64,000 bases of DNA from Ilyobacter polytropus DSM 2926 (GTDB lineage: Bacteria; Fusobacteriota; Fusobacteriia; Fusobacteriales; Fusobacteriaceae), in NCBI RefSeq assembly GCF_000165505.1, contig NC_014632.1:248001-312000 (forward strand). The letters run 5' to 3'. Under the pieces are notes generated by a model. The model did no database searches and was not told where the DNA came from. It saw nothing but the letters and a program-made list of their open reading frames with translations. The position numbers and the translations under genes are program-made. Below are positions 45,145 through 54,678 of this stretch, piece by piece; the stretch's first letter is position 1, and each line of letters opens with the position of its first letter.

Positions 45145-46593
45145 ATGGCGGGATTTGAGACGCTTTTTACCTTTGGGATATATATGATATTTCTCATAGG
45201 TGTAGGGGTTTACTTCTATAATAAAACAAACAACGTAGAGGATTATTTAATAGGCGGAAGAGGGATGGGGTCGTGGGTCACTGCACTTTCGGCTCAGGCT
45301 AGTGATATGAGTGGATGGCTACTAATGGGACTTCCTGGAGCTGTGTATCTATCTGGTATTAATCAGGCTTGGATAGCCATTGGACTTTTAGTAGGAACCT
45401 ATTTAAACTGGAAGTTTGTCGCACCAAAACTAAGGGTTCAGACAGAAGAGACAGATACAATGACTATTTCCACTTTTTTAGAAAAAAAATTGGGAGATAA
45501 CACCGGGCTTATTAGAAATTTCTCAGCAATAGTTACACTTTTTTTCTTTACAATTTATTCATCATCTGGACTGGTAGCAGCAGGGAAACTCTTTGAATCT
45601 ATGTTGGGGATAGATTATAAAATTGCCGTAATTATAGGGGCACTTACAATAGTAACTTACACCTTTATGGGGGGATATCTGGCTTCTTGCTGGACAGACT
45701 TTTTTCAGGGTGCTCTTATGTTTGGAGCTATAATACTTGTGCCTCTTATGGCATTGAATATTTCCGGTGGTACTCAAGGGGTAATAGATGCAATGACAGC
45801 CAAAAATATAAGTATGGATATTTTTAGCAGTGGATCTGGAAAACTTGGACCAGTTGCGATCATCTCTTCTCTTGCATGGGGGCTAGGATACTTTGGACAG
45901 CCTCATATATTAGTCAGATTCATGAGCATAAACTCTGTGAAAGATCTTAAAAAATCAAGATTAATAGCTATGATATGGGTAGTGATATCTCTAGCTGGGG
46001 CAATAGCAGTAGGTCTAGCAGGAATAGCAATGTTTGCAAACCCTGCAGATATGGGTGGCGATTCTGAAAAATTATTTATTTATATGATATCAAAGCTCTT
46101 TAATCCTTGGTTTGGAGGAATTCTTTTGGCTGCGATACTGTCTGCAATAATGTCTACAATAGATTCTCAACTTCTTGTATCGTCGACGACACTTACAGAG
46201 GATTTTTATAAATATATAAAAAAAGATGTAAATGACAAGGAACTCATGTGGGTAGGAAGAATTTGTGTGATAGGTATATCTATCGTCTCTGTACTTATGG
46301 CACTTAATCCTAGTGCAAAGGTTTTGGCCTTAGTTTCTTATGCATGGGGAGGATTCGGAGCTGTATTTGGTCCAGCCATTATAGCGACTCTTTACTTTAA
46401 AAATATGAACTGGAAAAGTGTATTCACAGGAATGGTGGCAGGGATGCTTGTTTTGGTAACATGGAAGCATCTAGGTTATGGTTCATTTATGTATGAGATT
46501 GTTCCAGGGTTTATGGCAAATGCATTGGTAACGCTTATAGGAGAGAAGGTATTTTTCAAAGAAAAATCACAGGAAACAAATGAACTTGCTTAG
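45145..46593 (+). CDS. putP: Sodium/proline symporter (SSS family)
   Basis: The 482-residue transporter has about 13 spans. The PutP signatures are DYLIGGRGMGSWVTALSAQASDMSGW (here given as DYLIGGRGMG followed by ALSAQASDMSGWLLMG), then FFTIYSSSGLVAAGKLFE. GYFGQPHILVRFM and AAILSAIMSTIDSQLLVSS are further SSS hallmarks. It imports proline with sodium, fitting an anaerobe that ferments amino acids. It is a single gene ending in a terminator. Confidence 0.92.
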   Translation: MAGFETLFTFGIYMIFLIGVGVYFYNKTNNVEDYLIGGRGMGSWVTALSAQASDMSGWLLMGLPGAVYLSGINQAWIAIGLLVGTYLNWKFVAPKLRVQTEETDTMTISTFLEKKLGDNTGLIRNFSAIVTLFFFTIYSSSGLVAAGKLFESMLGIDYKIAVIIGALTIVTYTFMGGYLASCWTDFFQGALMFGAIILVPLMALNISGGTQGVIDAMTAKNISMDIFSSGSGKLGPVAIISSLAWGLGYFGQPHILVRFMSINSVKDLKKSRLIAMIWVVISLAGAIAVGLAGIAMFANPADMGGDSEKLFIYMISKLFNPWFGGILLAAILSAIMSTIDSQLLVSSTTLTEDFYKYIKKDVNDKELMWVGRICVIGISIVSVLMALNPSAKVLALVSYAWGGFGAVFGPAIIATLYFKNMNWKSVFTGMVAGMLVLVTWKHLGYGSFMYEIVPGFMANALVTLIGEKVFFKEKSQETNELA

Positions 46594-46617
46594 GGAGCTT
46601 TTAGCTCCCTTTTTTCT
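46593..46617 (+). terminator. Terminator after putP
   Basis: GGGAGC-tttta-GCTCCC followed by TTTTTTC; the stem begins at the stop codon. Confidence 0.85.
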
Positions 46618-46780
46618 TGATTTTTTAAACAATATACATTAAAATTATATTAGCTGATTTAAATTTTGTGAAGATCTATAGAAGATAATCGCATTATGAT
46701 TTTAAGAGGTTTAATTTCAACGGTTTCTATGGAAACAATTACTAAAAAACAAGCAATTAAACTTAAAGGGGGAAATTTTA

Positions 46781-48508
46781 ATGGACGCTAATATTTGGAA
46801 AAAATTTGAAAACTGGTCAAGTTCAGACTATATTGATGCAGAGGACAGAGAAGAACTGAAACAGATAAAGGATAATACCAAAGAGGTGGAAGATAGATTT
46901 TATACTGATCTAGAATTTGGAACTGGAGGTATGAGAGGTATAAGAGGAGTAGGTACCAACAGAATAAATAAATATATAGTAAAAAAAGCAGCCCAGGGGA
47001 TAGCAAACTATATGCTGAAAATGGATGCGGAGGCGGCAGTGGATAGAGGTGTGGTTATAGCTTATGACTGCAGAATAGGATCCTATGAATATTCTCTTAA
47101 TATGGCTCTTGTTTTTGCGGCAAACGGTATAAAAACCAATCTTTTCGAATCTTTGAGATCAACACCGGAGTTATCCTTTGCAGTTAGAGAGCTAGGAACA
47201 ATGGTAGGAGTAATGGTAACTGCATCTCATAACCCAAAAGAATATAATGGATTTAAAGTATACTGGGAAGACGGAGGACAAGTTGTAGAACCTCATGCTA
47301 CTGAGATAGTAAAAGAAGTATACGCAGTAGAAAGCTTTGATGATATAAAAGCTATGACTCAAAAAGAAGCTGAAGAAAAAGGGCTTCTTAAATTTGTAGG
47401 GAAATCTGTTGATGATAAATATATAGAGGCTATAAAAAAAGAGGTTATCAATACTGATATCCCAGGTAAAAAAGAATTTAAAATAGTATATTCGCCACTT
47501 CACGGAACTGGAAAAAGACCTGTTCAGAGAGTAATGAAGGAGATAGGCTTTGACAGTCTATATACTGTAGCAGAACAGGAAGAACCAGATGGAACTTTCC
47601 CAACTTGTGACTATGCAAACCCTGAAGATCCAGCAGTATTTAAACTTGGTATAGAACTTGCTGAAAAAATGGGATCTAAACTATGTATGGCTAATGATCC
47701 TGATGCAGACAGGATAGGCATAGCCGTTAAGAGAAAAAATGGAGAATGGGTTTATCCAAATGGAAACCAGGTCGGGCTTCTTCTTATGAATTATATTCTT
47801 GAGAACAAAAAAGATATACCAGAAAACGGAGCGGTAATTTCCACTGTGGTGTCTACTCCTATGTTGGATGTAGTAGCTGCAGATAAGGGTGTTAAGATGT
47901 TCAGAACTCTTACAGGATTTAAATATATAGGGGAAAAAATATTAGAATTTGAAACAGGAAAAATTGACGGGACATACTTATTTGGGTTTGAAGAATCTTA
48001 TGGTTATCTGGTTGGAACTCATGCAAGGGATAAGGATGCCATAGTCTCTACAATGCTTATAGCAGAAATGGCAGCTTATTATGAATCAAAGGGTACATCA
48101 GTAATAGAAGAACTAGAAAAACTTTATGACAAGTACGGATGGTATAAAGAGGGAATACAGGCTATCACAATGAGCGGTAAAGAGGGAGCTGAAAAAATAC
48201 AAAATATAATGAAGTCCCTCAGAGAGAATATGCCAGTAGAAGTTTTAGGAAAAAAAGTAAAAAAAGTAAGAGACTTCCAGCTTCAAAAGGACTATGATAA
48301 AGAAGCGGGAAAAGAATATCCGATAGAACTTCCTAAGTCTAATGTAATACAGATGATACTTGAAGATGATACACATATAACTGCAAGACCTTCTGGAACT
48401 GAGCCTAAGATAAAGTACTATTATGGAATAAATGCAAAAACAGAAGCAGAGTCAGAGAAAAAATTGGAAAATACAATGAAGGGATTCTCAGAATTCCTTG
48501 AAAAATAA
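46781..48508 (+). CDS. Phosphoglucomutase/phosphomannomutase
   Basis: The 575-residue alpha-D-phosphohexomutase has all four domains. The phosphoserine loop is VTASHNPKEYNGFK, and the metal loop is NDPDADRIGIA. The sugar-specificity loop is FGFEESYGYL, and the phosphate-contact loop is ITARPSGTEPKIKYY. The length and GGMRG start match the PgcA type of Firmicutes and Fusobacteria. It links glycolysis with sugar nucleotides for the envelope. Confidence 0.93.
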   Translation: MDANIWKKFENWSSSDYIDAEDREELKQIKDNTKEVEDRFYTDLEFGTGGMRGIRGVGTNRINKYIVKKAAQGIANYMLKMDAEAAVDRGVVIAYDCRIGSYEYSLNMALVFAANGIKTNLFESLRSTPELSFAVRELGTMVGVMVTASHNPKEYNGFKVYWEDGGQVVEPHATEIVKEVYAVESFDDIKAMTQKEAEEKGLLKFVGKSVDDKYIEAIKKEVINTDIPGKKEFKIVYSPLHGTGKRPVQRVMKEIGFDSLYTVAEQEEPDGTFPTCDYANPEDPAVFKLGIELAEKMGSKLCMANDPDADRIGIAVKRKNGEWVYPNGNQVGLLLMNYILENKKDIPENGAVISTVVSTPMLDVVAADKGVKMFRTLTGFKYIGEKILEFETGKIDGTYLFGFEESYGYLVGTHARDKDAIVSTMLIAEMAAYYESKGTSVIEELEKLYDKYGWYKEGIQAITMSGKEGAEKIQNIMKSLRENMPVEVLGKKVKKVRDFQLQKDYDKEAGKEYPIELPKSNVIQMILEDDTHITARPSGTEPKIKYYYGINAKTEAESEKKLENTMKGFSEFLEK

Positions 48509-48512
48509 GGTG

Positions 48513-48540
48513 CCAGGGGCTTGATGTCCCTGGTTTTAAT
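48513..48540 (+). terminator. Terminator after phosphoglucomutase
   Basis: CCAGGG-N9-CCCTGG followed by TTTTAATTT. Confidence 0.8.
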
Positions 48541-48691
48541 TTATGAGTCAGATTATAAAGTAAGCTTCCTGTATATAATTGTAAGAATATATACAGATAC
48601 TGTATTAAATATAAACGATATATTTTGACTAATTGAAAATTTGTGGTATTAATATATTGTTTTGTTAATTACAATTAATGGGAGGTAGTTT

Positions 48692-49732
48692 ATGAAAAAT
48701 ATTAAATTTAGTAATCTGTTATTGTTGATTCTTCTGATTATTTTTGGAGTATCCTGTGGAAAGGCCGAAGATAAGGCAGAGGATAAGGGTAGCCTTACAT
48801 TTTATGCAGGACTTCAAGAAGACCATGCAGCTATGATAGCAAAAGAATTTGAACAAGAAACCGGAATAAAGACGAGTTTTGTAAGAATGAGTAGCGGGGA
48901 AGTACTTGCAAGACTTAAGGCAGAAAAAAATAACATGTCTGCTTCAGTTTGGTATGGCGGGCCTATTGATGCTTTTGTGGCGGCCAACGAAGAAGGATTA
49001 ATCGAAAAATACGAATCTCCTGAAGGAGAAAATATAAAGCCTGAATTTAAAAGTACAGACAATACTTGGAATGGAATCTATGTGGGATACCTTGGGTTTG
49101 TTGGGAATGAAGAGATACTTGCTGAAAAAGGACTTGAGATGCCTACATCTTGGGAAGATCTTTTAAAACCGGAATATAAAGGTGAGATTGTAGTTGCCCA
49201 TCCTGGATCATCAGGGACTGCATACACAATGCTTGCCACAGTGGTTCAACTTATGGGTGAAGATGATGCTATGGAATATTTCAAGAAGTTTAATGGACAA
49301 GTGAGACAATATACAAAATCAGGAACTGCACCTGGAAGAATGGTAGGCCAGGGTGAAGCTACTATAGGAATAACATTCCTTCACGATGCAATCAAGTATA
49401 AAAAAGAAGGGTATAAGGATATAATCATTTCGGCACCGTCAGAAGGAACAGGATTTGAAATTGGTGGAGTATCACTTCTGAAAAATGGTCCAAATCCAGA
49501 TGAAGCGAAACAATTTATTGACTGGGTACTTACTAAAGAAGTGCAGGAAAAAGGACAGACAGTAGGATCATTCCAGTTCCTTACTAATAAAAATGCCATC
49601 CCACCTGAAGAGGCTATGGCAATAAAAGACACAAAACTTATTGATTATAACTTTGACTGGGCAGGACAAAACAGAGTTAGACTTGTGGAAAGATTCAGTA
49701 AAGAAACAAGTACTACAGCTCCTACTAAGTAA
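48692..49732 (+). CDS. Fe3+-type ABC transporter substrate-binding lipoprotein
   Basis: The 346-residue precursor has a lipoprotein signal ending in GVSCGKAED. The type-1 binding protein of the FbpA/FutA/AfuA group follows, with LTFYAGLQEDHAAMIAKEFEQETGI, SVWYGGPIDAFVAANEEG and VAHPGSSGTAYTML. The group binds ferric iron, but related proteins bind 2-aminoethylphosphonate, thiamine or spermidine. The tyrosine pair that holds iron cannot be assigned with certainty from sequence alone. The permease and ATPase follow in the same direction. Confidence 0.87.
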   Translation: MKNIKFSNLLLLILLIIFGVSCGKAEDKAEDKGSLTFYAGLQEDHAAMIAKEFEQETGIKTSFVRMSSGEVLARLKAEKNNMSASVWYGGPIDAFVAANEEGLIEKYESPEGENIKPEFKSTDNTWNGIYVGYLGFVGNEEILAEKGLEMPTSWEDLLKPEYKGEIVVAHPGSSGTAYTMLATVVQLMGEDDAMEYFKKFNGQVRQYTKSGTAPGRMVGQGEATIGITFLHDAIKYKKEGYKDIIISAPSEGTGFEIGGVSLLKNGPNPDEAKQFIDWVLTKEVQEKGQTVGSFQFLTNKNAIPPEEAMAIKDTKLIDYNFDWAGQNRVRLVERFSKETSTTAPTK

Positions 49733-49737
49733 TGTTG

Positions 49738-49771
49738 AACTTACCTTAGTATTTTCTAAGGTAAGTTTTTA
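49738..49771 (+). terminator. Internal terminator between binding protein and permease
   Basis: AACTTACCTTAG-tatttt-CTAAGGTAAGTT followed by TTTATTATT. Read-through would explain more binding protein than membrane components, a common arrangement. Confidence 0.85.
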
Positions 49772-49808
49772 TTATTAAAAGCAGTGGAAAAGTATTCGGG
49801 AGGAAGTA

Positions 49809-51530
49809 ATGAATGACATCAGATTAAAGATTGATCAAGAACTAAAACATATAAAAAAAATTACAAACGATCCCACTTTATTAATAACGGTATTATTTTC
49901 TATATTTGTAGTTTCTTTCTTTGTCTTGGTACCGCTATCAAATATATTAAAGGAAAGCTTTACATCACAGGGAGATATAAACTTAGACAATTACAGAGCG
50001 GCATTTACTAGAAGCGGGAATGTGGTAGTTATATTTAACACAATAAAATTAGGACTGGTAACGGCGACTCTCGCACTTATAATCGGATTCTTCTTTGCCT
50101 ACACTACATCTTATATGACCATAAAAGGGAAGAGACTGTTTGATTTTATAGCTATGCTTCCGATAATATCACCTCCCTTTGTAGTTGCTTTATCTGCTAT
50201 ATTATTATTTGGAAGACAGGGCCTTATCACAAGGGGGTTACTCGGTATCAGAGATTATGAAATCTACGGGTTTCATGGGTTAGTACTTGTACAGGTGTTG
50301 AGTTTCTTTCCAATAGCGTATCTAATGCTTGTGGGATTATTGCAAAAAATAGACCCCTCTGTAGAGGAAGCGTCTAGGGATTTAGGTGCTAACAGATTAA
50401 AAGTGTTTACAAGTGTTACTTTTCCTCTGGTTGTTCCCGGAATAGGAAATGCTTTTTTACTTGTGTTTATACAGTCTATTGCAGATTTTGCAAACCCCGT
50501 TGTTATAGGGGGGAATTTTACAACTATAGCTGTTAAGATATATCAGGAAGGAATAGGTAACTTTCAGCTTGGAATAGCAACGGCTTTGGCAATGATATTA
50601 CTATCTCTGTCTATATCCATGTTTGTTATACAAAGGTTCTATATTAATAAAAAATCTTATATAACAGTAACAGGTAAGATATCTAGAAAAAGAGAGCTCA
50701 TTTCAGACAGGATAGTTACTGTACCTGTAACAGTTCTTCTTGTGACTATGACACTTTTTGTAATCGGTATGTATATACTTATTCCTGTAAATTCCTTTGT
50801 AAAATTGTGGGGTATAAATTATACTCCAACATTAGACCATTATAAATACATTTTTAAGTTTGGAATGGATCCTGTTTTACAAACGACAATTCTATCTGTA
50901 ATAGCTACTTTTATAACTGGATTTTTCTCAATGATAATAGCCTTTTTAATTGTCAGAAAAAGGTTTATAGGAAAGACATTTATAGAGTTTACAACTGTTA
51001 TGGCCATGGCTATACCAGGGACTATAATAGGTCTAGGGTATGTTATCAGTTATAATAAGACTTATTATATACCCTTTACTAATATTACACTTATACCTCC
51101 ACTTACGGGGACAGCACTGATTATAATTGTGGCATTTATAATAAGAAGTCTTCCTGTGGGAGTAAGAAGTGGTATGAGTTCTCTGCAGCAGATAGATCCT
51201 TCTATTGAAGAAGCCGCAAGTATTCTTGGGGCATCTAGTCAGAAGATATTCTTTTCTGTAACACTGCCTATGATAAAAGAAGCTTTTTTCAGTGGACTTA
51301 TATATTCTTTCGCTAGAAGTATGACCCTTGTAAGTACTATTATATTTCTAATATCTGCCAAGTGGAAACTCCTCACTCCGGCAGTAATGGAGAATATTGA
51401 TACTGGTAGAATAGGAATTGCTTCGGCTTATTGTACAATGCTGATTATAATAGTTTCAATTGTTATGGTATTTATGAAAATAGTAACTTCAAAATTAGGA
51501 ATTCAAAACGAAAACTCAGGAGATGTCTAA
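49809..51530 (+). CDS. ABC transporter permease, fused double domain (FbpB-like)
   Basis: The 573-residue protein has about 12 spans in two homologous halves. Each half has the cytoplasmic EAA loop that contacts the ATPase: EEASRDLGANRLKVFTSVTF in the first and EEAASILGASSQKIFFSVTL in the second. Two fused permease domains are the rule for FbpB-type ferric transporters. The stop codon overlaps the start of the ATPase gene (TAATG). Confidence 0.92.
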   Translation: MNDIRLKIDQELKHIKKITNDPTLLITVLFSIFVVSFFVLVPLSNILKESFTSQGDINLDNYRAAFTRSGNVVVIFNTIKLGLVTATLALIIGFFFAYTTSYMTIKGKRLFDFIAMLPIISPPFVVALSAILLFGRQGLITRGLLGIRDYEIYGFHGLVLVQVLSFFPIAYLMLVGLLQKIDPSVEEASRDLGANRLKVFTSVTFPLVVPGIGNAFLLVFIQSIADFANPVVIGGNFTTIAVKIYQEGIGNFQLGIATALAMILLSLSISMFVIQRFYINKKSYITVTGKISRKRELISDRIVTVPVTVLLVTMTLFVIGMYILIPVNSFVKLWGINYTPTLDHYKYIFKFGMDPVLQTTILSVIATFITGFFSMIIAFLIVRKRFIGKTFIEFTTVMAMAIPGTIIGLGYVISYNKTYYIPFTNITLIPPLTGTALIIIVAFIIRSLPVGVRSGMSSLQQIDPSIEEAASILGASSQKIFFSVTLPMIKEAFFSGLIYSFARSMTLVSTIIFLISAKWKLLTPAVMENIDTGRIGIASAYCTMLIIIVSIVMVFMKIVTSKLGIQNENSGDV

Positions 51531-52600
51531 TGAAAGAATTTAAAAAAGTAGAGATAAAAAACTTAACTAAAATATTTATATCTGGAAAAAATAAGGTGAA
51601 AGCGGTCGATAATCTGGACCTTACTATTGAACCAGGTGAGTTTGTATGTCTTTTGGGACCATCAGGATGTGGGAAGACCACGATGCTTAGAATGCTAGCA
51701 GGTTTCGAAGTTCCTACTACAGGAAATATTTTTATCGGAAATAAGGATGTGGCAAACCTGACTCCAGACAAGAGAGATACTGCCATGGTCTTTCAAAACT
51801 ACGCATTATTCCCTCATATGAATGTTTTTGATAATATTGCTTATGGTTTAAAGGTGCAAAAGAGACCCAAAGCTGAGATTAATGAAAGAGTAGAAAAAAT
51901 ACTAAAGCTTATGAAAATGGATGATTTTGCAACAAGAGTTCCATCACAGATGTCAGGTGGACAGCAGCAAAGAGTTTCCCTTGCAAGGGCCCTTATAATG
52001 AATTCGGGAGTACTTCTTTTTGACGAACCTCTTTCTAATTTGGATGCCAAGTTGAGACTGCACATGAGGGATGAGATAAGAAAACTTCAAAAAGAGGTGG
52101 GGATAACCTCTATATATGTAACCCATGACCAGGCAGAGGCTATGTCCCTTTCAGATAAAGTAGTAATAATGAAAGACGGGAAAATAATGCAGGTAGGTTC
52201 TCCCATCGAGATCTATCAGAGACCAAATAGTGAATTCGTGGCAAAATTTATCGGACGGGCTAATATTTTAAAAGCTAAACTGATACCTGAAGATGGAAAT
52301 TCTGCAACTATAAATATATTTGGGCATGAATATCCAAGTAAGGAAGACTTGAACGGGAAATCGAAAGAGGTAGATATTGTAGTAAGGCCTGAAACAATTA
52401 AGTTTGACAAAAAAACTCACGAAGGAACAGTTTTAAAGAGTGTATTTATGGGGGAGAACCATGAATACGAGATAGAGGTTAATGGCCAGATTATAGAGGC
52501 TGTACTAAGTAATCCTCACGGAAAAGATATAAAGTCTGTAGGGGAAAGAATAGGATTTACTTTTGATCATGAGGCTCTTCACATAATAGACAATAATTAG
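51530..52600 (+). CDS. ABC transporter ATP-binding protein (FbpC/PotA type)
   Basis: The 356-residue ATPase has Walker A LGPSGCGKTTMLR, the signature MSGGQQQRVSLARAL, Walker B LLFDEPLSNLDAKLR and switch His in YVTHDQAEAMSLSD. A C-terminal TOBE region runs from about residue 240. It energises the permease encoded just upstream. I place the start at the ATG that overlaps the permease stop; a longer reading would add 33 residues of permease frame without a site. It ends in a terminator. Confidence 0.94.
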   Translation: MKEFKKVEIKNLTKIFISGKNKVKAVDNLDLTIEPGEFVCLLGPSGCGKTTMLRMLAGFEVPTTGNIFIGNKDVANLTPDKRDTAMVFQNYALFPHMNVFDNIAYGLKVQKRPKAEINERVEKILKLMKMDDFATRVPSQMSGGQQQRVSLARALIMNSGVLLFDEPLSNLDAKLRLHMRDEIRKLQKEVGITSIYVTHDQAEAMSLSDKVVIMKDGKIMQVGSPIEIYQRPNSEFVAKFIGRANILKAKLIPEDGNSATINIFGHEYPSKEDLNGKSKEVDIVVRPETIKFDKKTHEGTVLKSVFMGENHEYEIEVNGQIIEAVLSNPHGKDIKSVGERIGFTFDHEALHIIDNN

Positions 52601-52621
52601 ATTATAGAATTATAAACTCTT

Positions 52622-52655
52622 AATAACCCCACTTAATGCGGGGTTATATTTTTTT
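52622..52655 (+). terminator. Terminator after the ABC transporter operon
   Basis: ATAACCCC-N9-GGGGTTAT followed by ATTTTTTT. Confidence 0.88.
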
Positions 52656-52719
52656 AAAAGGGCTTTGATTTAAATAAATAAAAAAATTTTAGCTAAATCA
52701 GAAAGTAATTGTGGAAAAA

Positions 52720-52737
52720 TAATCATTATTATGATTA
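52720..52737. promoter_or_regulatory. TAATCAT-TATT-ATGATTA inverted repeat, possible metal-regulator site
   Basis: A perfect 7-4-7 repeat lies 150 bases before hemW in an otherwise featureless AT-rich gap. It somewhat resembles Fur/PerR boxes, which are built from ATAAT/ATTAT halves, but the fit is partial. Confidence 0.3.
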
Positions 52738-52889
52738 GATAAAAGGTTATATAAATCTAATAAGAATAATAACTAATATCTAAAGAAGATAAGAAGGAAA
52801 AATATTTGGTCAAAATATATGAATTTGTAAAAAAAATACACAGATATTAAAATATTATTTTGAATAACCAAACTGGAGGTAAATTGAAA

Positions 52890-53969
52890 ATGTGTGACGC
52901 AATATATATACACATCCCTTTTTGCATAAATAAATGCCAGTACTGTGATTTTCTATCTTTTAAAAGCACCCCTTATAAGAGAAGAGAGTATGTAGAGTAT
53001 CTGAAAAAGGAGATAAAACTATATCCTGAATTTGAATATGATACTGTTTACTTTGGAGGAGGAACTCCGTCACTTCTTGACCCTTTTGAAGTGAAGGAAA
53101 TATTAGAACTACTTCAAATAAGAGAGGATTCAGAGGTAACTTTAGAAGTGAATCCTAAAAGTGTCGATTTAGAAAAGCTAAGAGCTTTTAGAAATGCCGG
53201 GATAAACAGGTTGAGTATAGGGGTTCAGAGTTTTGATCCGTATTATCTGAAACTTATTGGGAGACTGCACACAGGTATAGAGGCAGAGGAAATATACAGA
53301 GATGCCAGAAAAGCGGGATTTGAAAATGTCAGTTTGGACCTTATGTTTTCGTTGCCGGGGCAGAGTATAGAGGATGTGAGAAAAGACCTGGTAAAGATAG
53401 CGAAACTTAGGCCTGAACACATATCTATATACTCACTTATATGGGAAGAGGGGACACCTCTATATGAGAAGTTGTTAAAGGGTGATTTAGAAGAGACAGA
53501 CAATGAAATAGAGGCAGAGATGTATGAACTTATAATAGATTTTTTAAAGTCAAAGGGATATATACACTATGAGGTGTCTAATTTTTCACTGCCAGGGAAA
53601 GAAGCGAGGCATAATACCAAATATTGGGAGAACAAAGAGTATTTGGGGGCAGGCCTAGGAGCATCTGGATATATAGGAAATCAAAGGTATAAAAATGCTG
53701 TGAATTTTGAAGATTATTATGGTAAAATAGATAATAATGAAAAGCCTTATGAAGAGGTGGAAGTCCTAAAGGAAAAAGAAAAAGAGGAATATCGATATAT
53801 TCTCGGCCTGAGACTCCTAGAAAAAGGAGTAGAGGCAGATAAAGAGTATATTGATAAGTGCGTAGAATTAGAAAAAAAAGGTTACCTTATGAAAAAATCA
53901 GGTAGGTATATTTTGACTCATAAGGGGCTTATGATAGCAAATGATGTTTTTGAAGAATTTATAAGCTAA
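52890..53969 (+). CDS. hemW: HemW-family radical SAM protein (heme chaperone / HemN-like)
   Basis: The 359-residue protein starts almost at once with YIHIPFCINKCQYCDFLSF (radical SAM CxxxCxxC plus the Cys-Asp of HemW). It has VYFGGGTPSLLDP, RLSIGVQSFD and DLMFSLPGQ, and a C-terminal HemN domain (YEVSNFSLPGKEARHNTKYW). HemW lacks the coproporphyrinogen-oxidase N-terminal segment and in other bacteria binds heme. The ATG nine bases behind GGAGGT is the best start; a longer TTG reading would lie before that site. yggS follows after 19 bases. Confidence 0.92.
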   Translation: MCDAIYIHIPFCINKCQYCDFLSFKSTPYKRREYVEYLKKEIKLYPEFEYDTVYFGGGTPSLLDPFEVKEILELLQIREDSEVTLEVNPKSVDLEKLRAFRNAGINRLSIGVQSFDPYYLKLIGRLHTGIEAEEIYRDARKAGFENVSLDLMFSLPGQSIEDVRKDLVKIAKLRPEHISIYSLIWEEGTPLYEKLLKGDLEETDNEIEAEMYELIIDFLKSKGYIHYEVSNFSLPGKEARHNTKYWENKEYLGAGLGASGYIGNQRYKNAVNFEDYYGKIDNNEKPYEEVEVLKEKEKEEYRYILGLRLLEKGVEADKEYIDKCVELEKKGYLMKKSGRYILTHKGLMIANDVFEEFIS

Positions 53970-53988
53970 ATTAAAGGAGGAGATTGTT

Positions 53989-54669
53989 CTGGGAAGCATA
54001 AAGAATAATATCCAGGAGATATCAGAGGATATAAAAAAATATTCTCCGTGTCCTGAAAAGGTTAAACTAGTGGCTGTTACTAAATATGTAGGGACAGAAG
54101 AGATGACCGATGTACTAGCATCAGGGGTCAACATTGTAGGCGAAAACAGGGTACAGGTTCTAAAGGACAAGAAAGAAAAATTTGATCAGAGTGAATTGGG
54201 AAGTAAAATAAAATGGCATTTTATCGGAAATCTTCAGAAAAACAAGGTAAAGTACATTTCGGATTATATAGAGTTGATTCATTCTGTAAACAAGCTTTCC
54301 CTAGCGAAGGAGATAAATAAGAGGGCAGAAGCTACAGACAGAATTATAGAAGTTCTTTTGGAGATAAATATAGCAGGCGAGGAAAGTAAAGAAGGGTACA
54401 AAATAGAGAAGCTTTATAAAGAACTTCCGGAAATATTAAAACTTAAAAATATAAAAGTAACAGGACTCATGACAATGGCTCCTTTCACAGAAGATACAGA
54501 TCTAGTGAGAAGGATCTTTAGAGAACTCAGAAAGCTTAAAGATGATCTTAGCAGAGACTATTTCCAAGGAGAGTTGAAGGAACTATCTATGGGGATGAGT
54601 GGTGATTATAAGATAGCGCTCGAAGAGGGAGCTACATTAATTAGAATAGGAAGTAAAATTTTTTCCTAG
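53989..54669 (+). CDS. YggS-family PLP homeostasis protein, apparent CTG start
   Basis: The 226-residue PLP-binding protein has the PLP lysine in LVAVTKYV, then GENRVQ, WHFIGNLQKNK, MTMAP and the final LSMGMSGDYKIALEEGATLIRIGSKIF. The frame contains the expected N-terminal helix (GSIKNNIQEISEDIKKY) ahead of AVTK, yet there is no ATG, GTG or TTG to begin it. A CTG stands 8 bases behind a perfect AAAGGAGG and gives the usual family start, so I take CTG as start codon. A GTG further down would cut off the first helix and begin four residues before the PLP lysine. YggS proteins buffer pyridoxal phosphate and often neighbour sepF, as here. Confidence 0.85.
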   Translation: MGSIKNNIQEISEDIKKYSPCPEKVKLVAVTKYVGTEEMTDVLASGVNIVGENRVQVLKDKKEKFDQSELGSKIKWHFIGNLQKNKVKYISDYIELIHSVNKLSLAKEINKRAEATDRIIEVLLEINIAGEESKEGYKIEKLYKELPEILKLKNIKVTGLMTMAPFTEDTDLVRRIFRELRKLKDDLSRDYFQGELKELSMGMSGDYKIALEEGATLIRIGSKIFS

Positions 54670-54678
54670 GAGGGTGTG

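Noticed and set aside
52720-52737. Fur box controlling the ABC iron transporter
   Set aside because: It lies after the terminator of that operon, and its halves fit the Fur consensus only partly; listed only as a weak candidate for hemW.
54070-54669. GTG at 54070 as start of the YggS-family gene
   Set aside because: It would begin four residues before the PLP lysine and remove the first helix; the region before it encodes matching family sequence with a ribosome-binding site.
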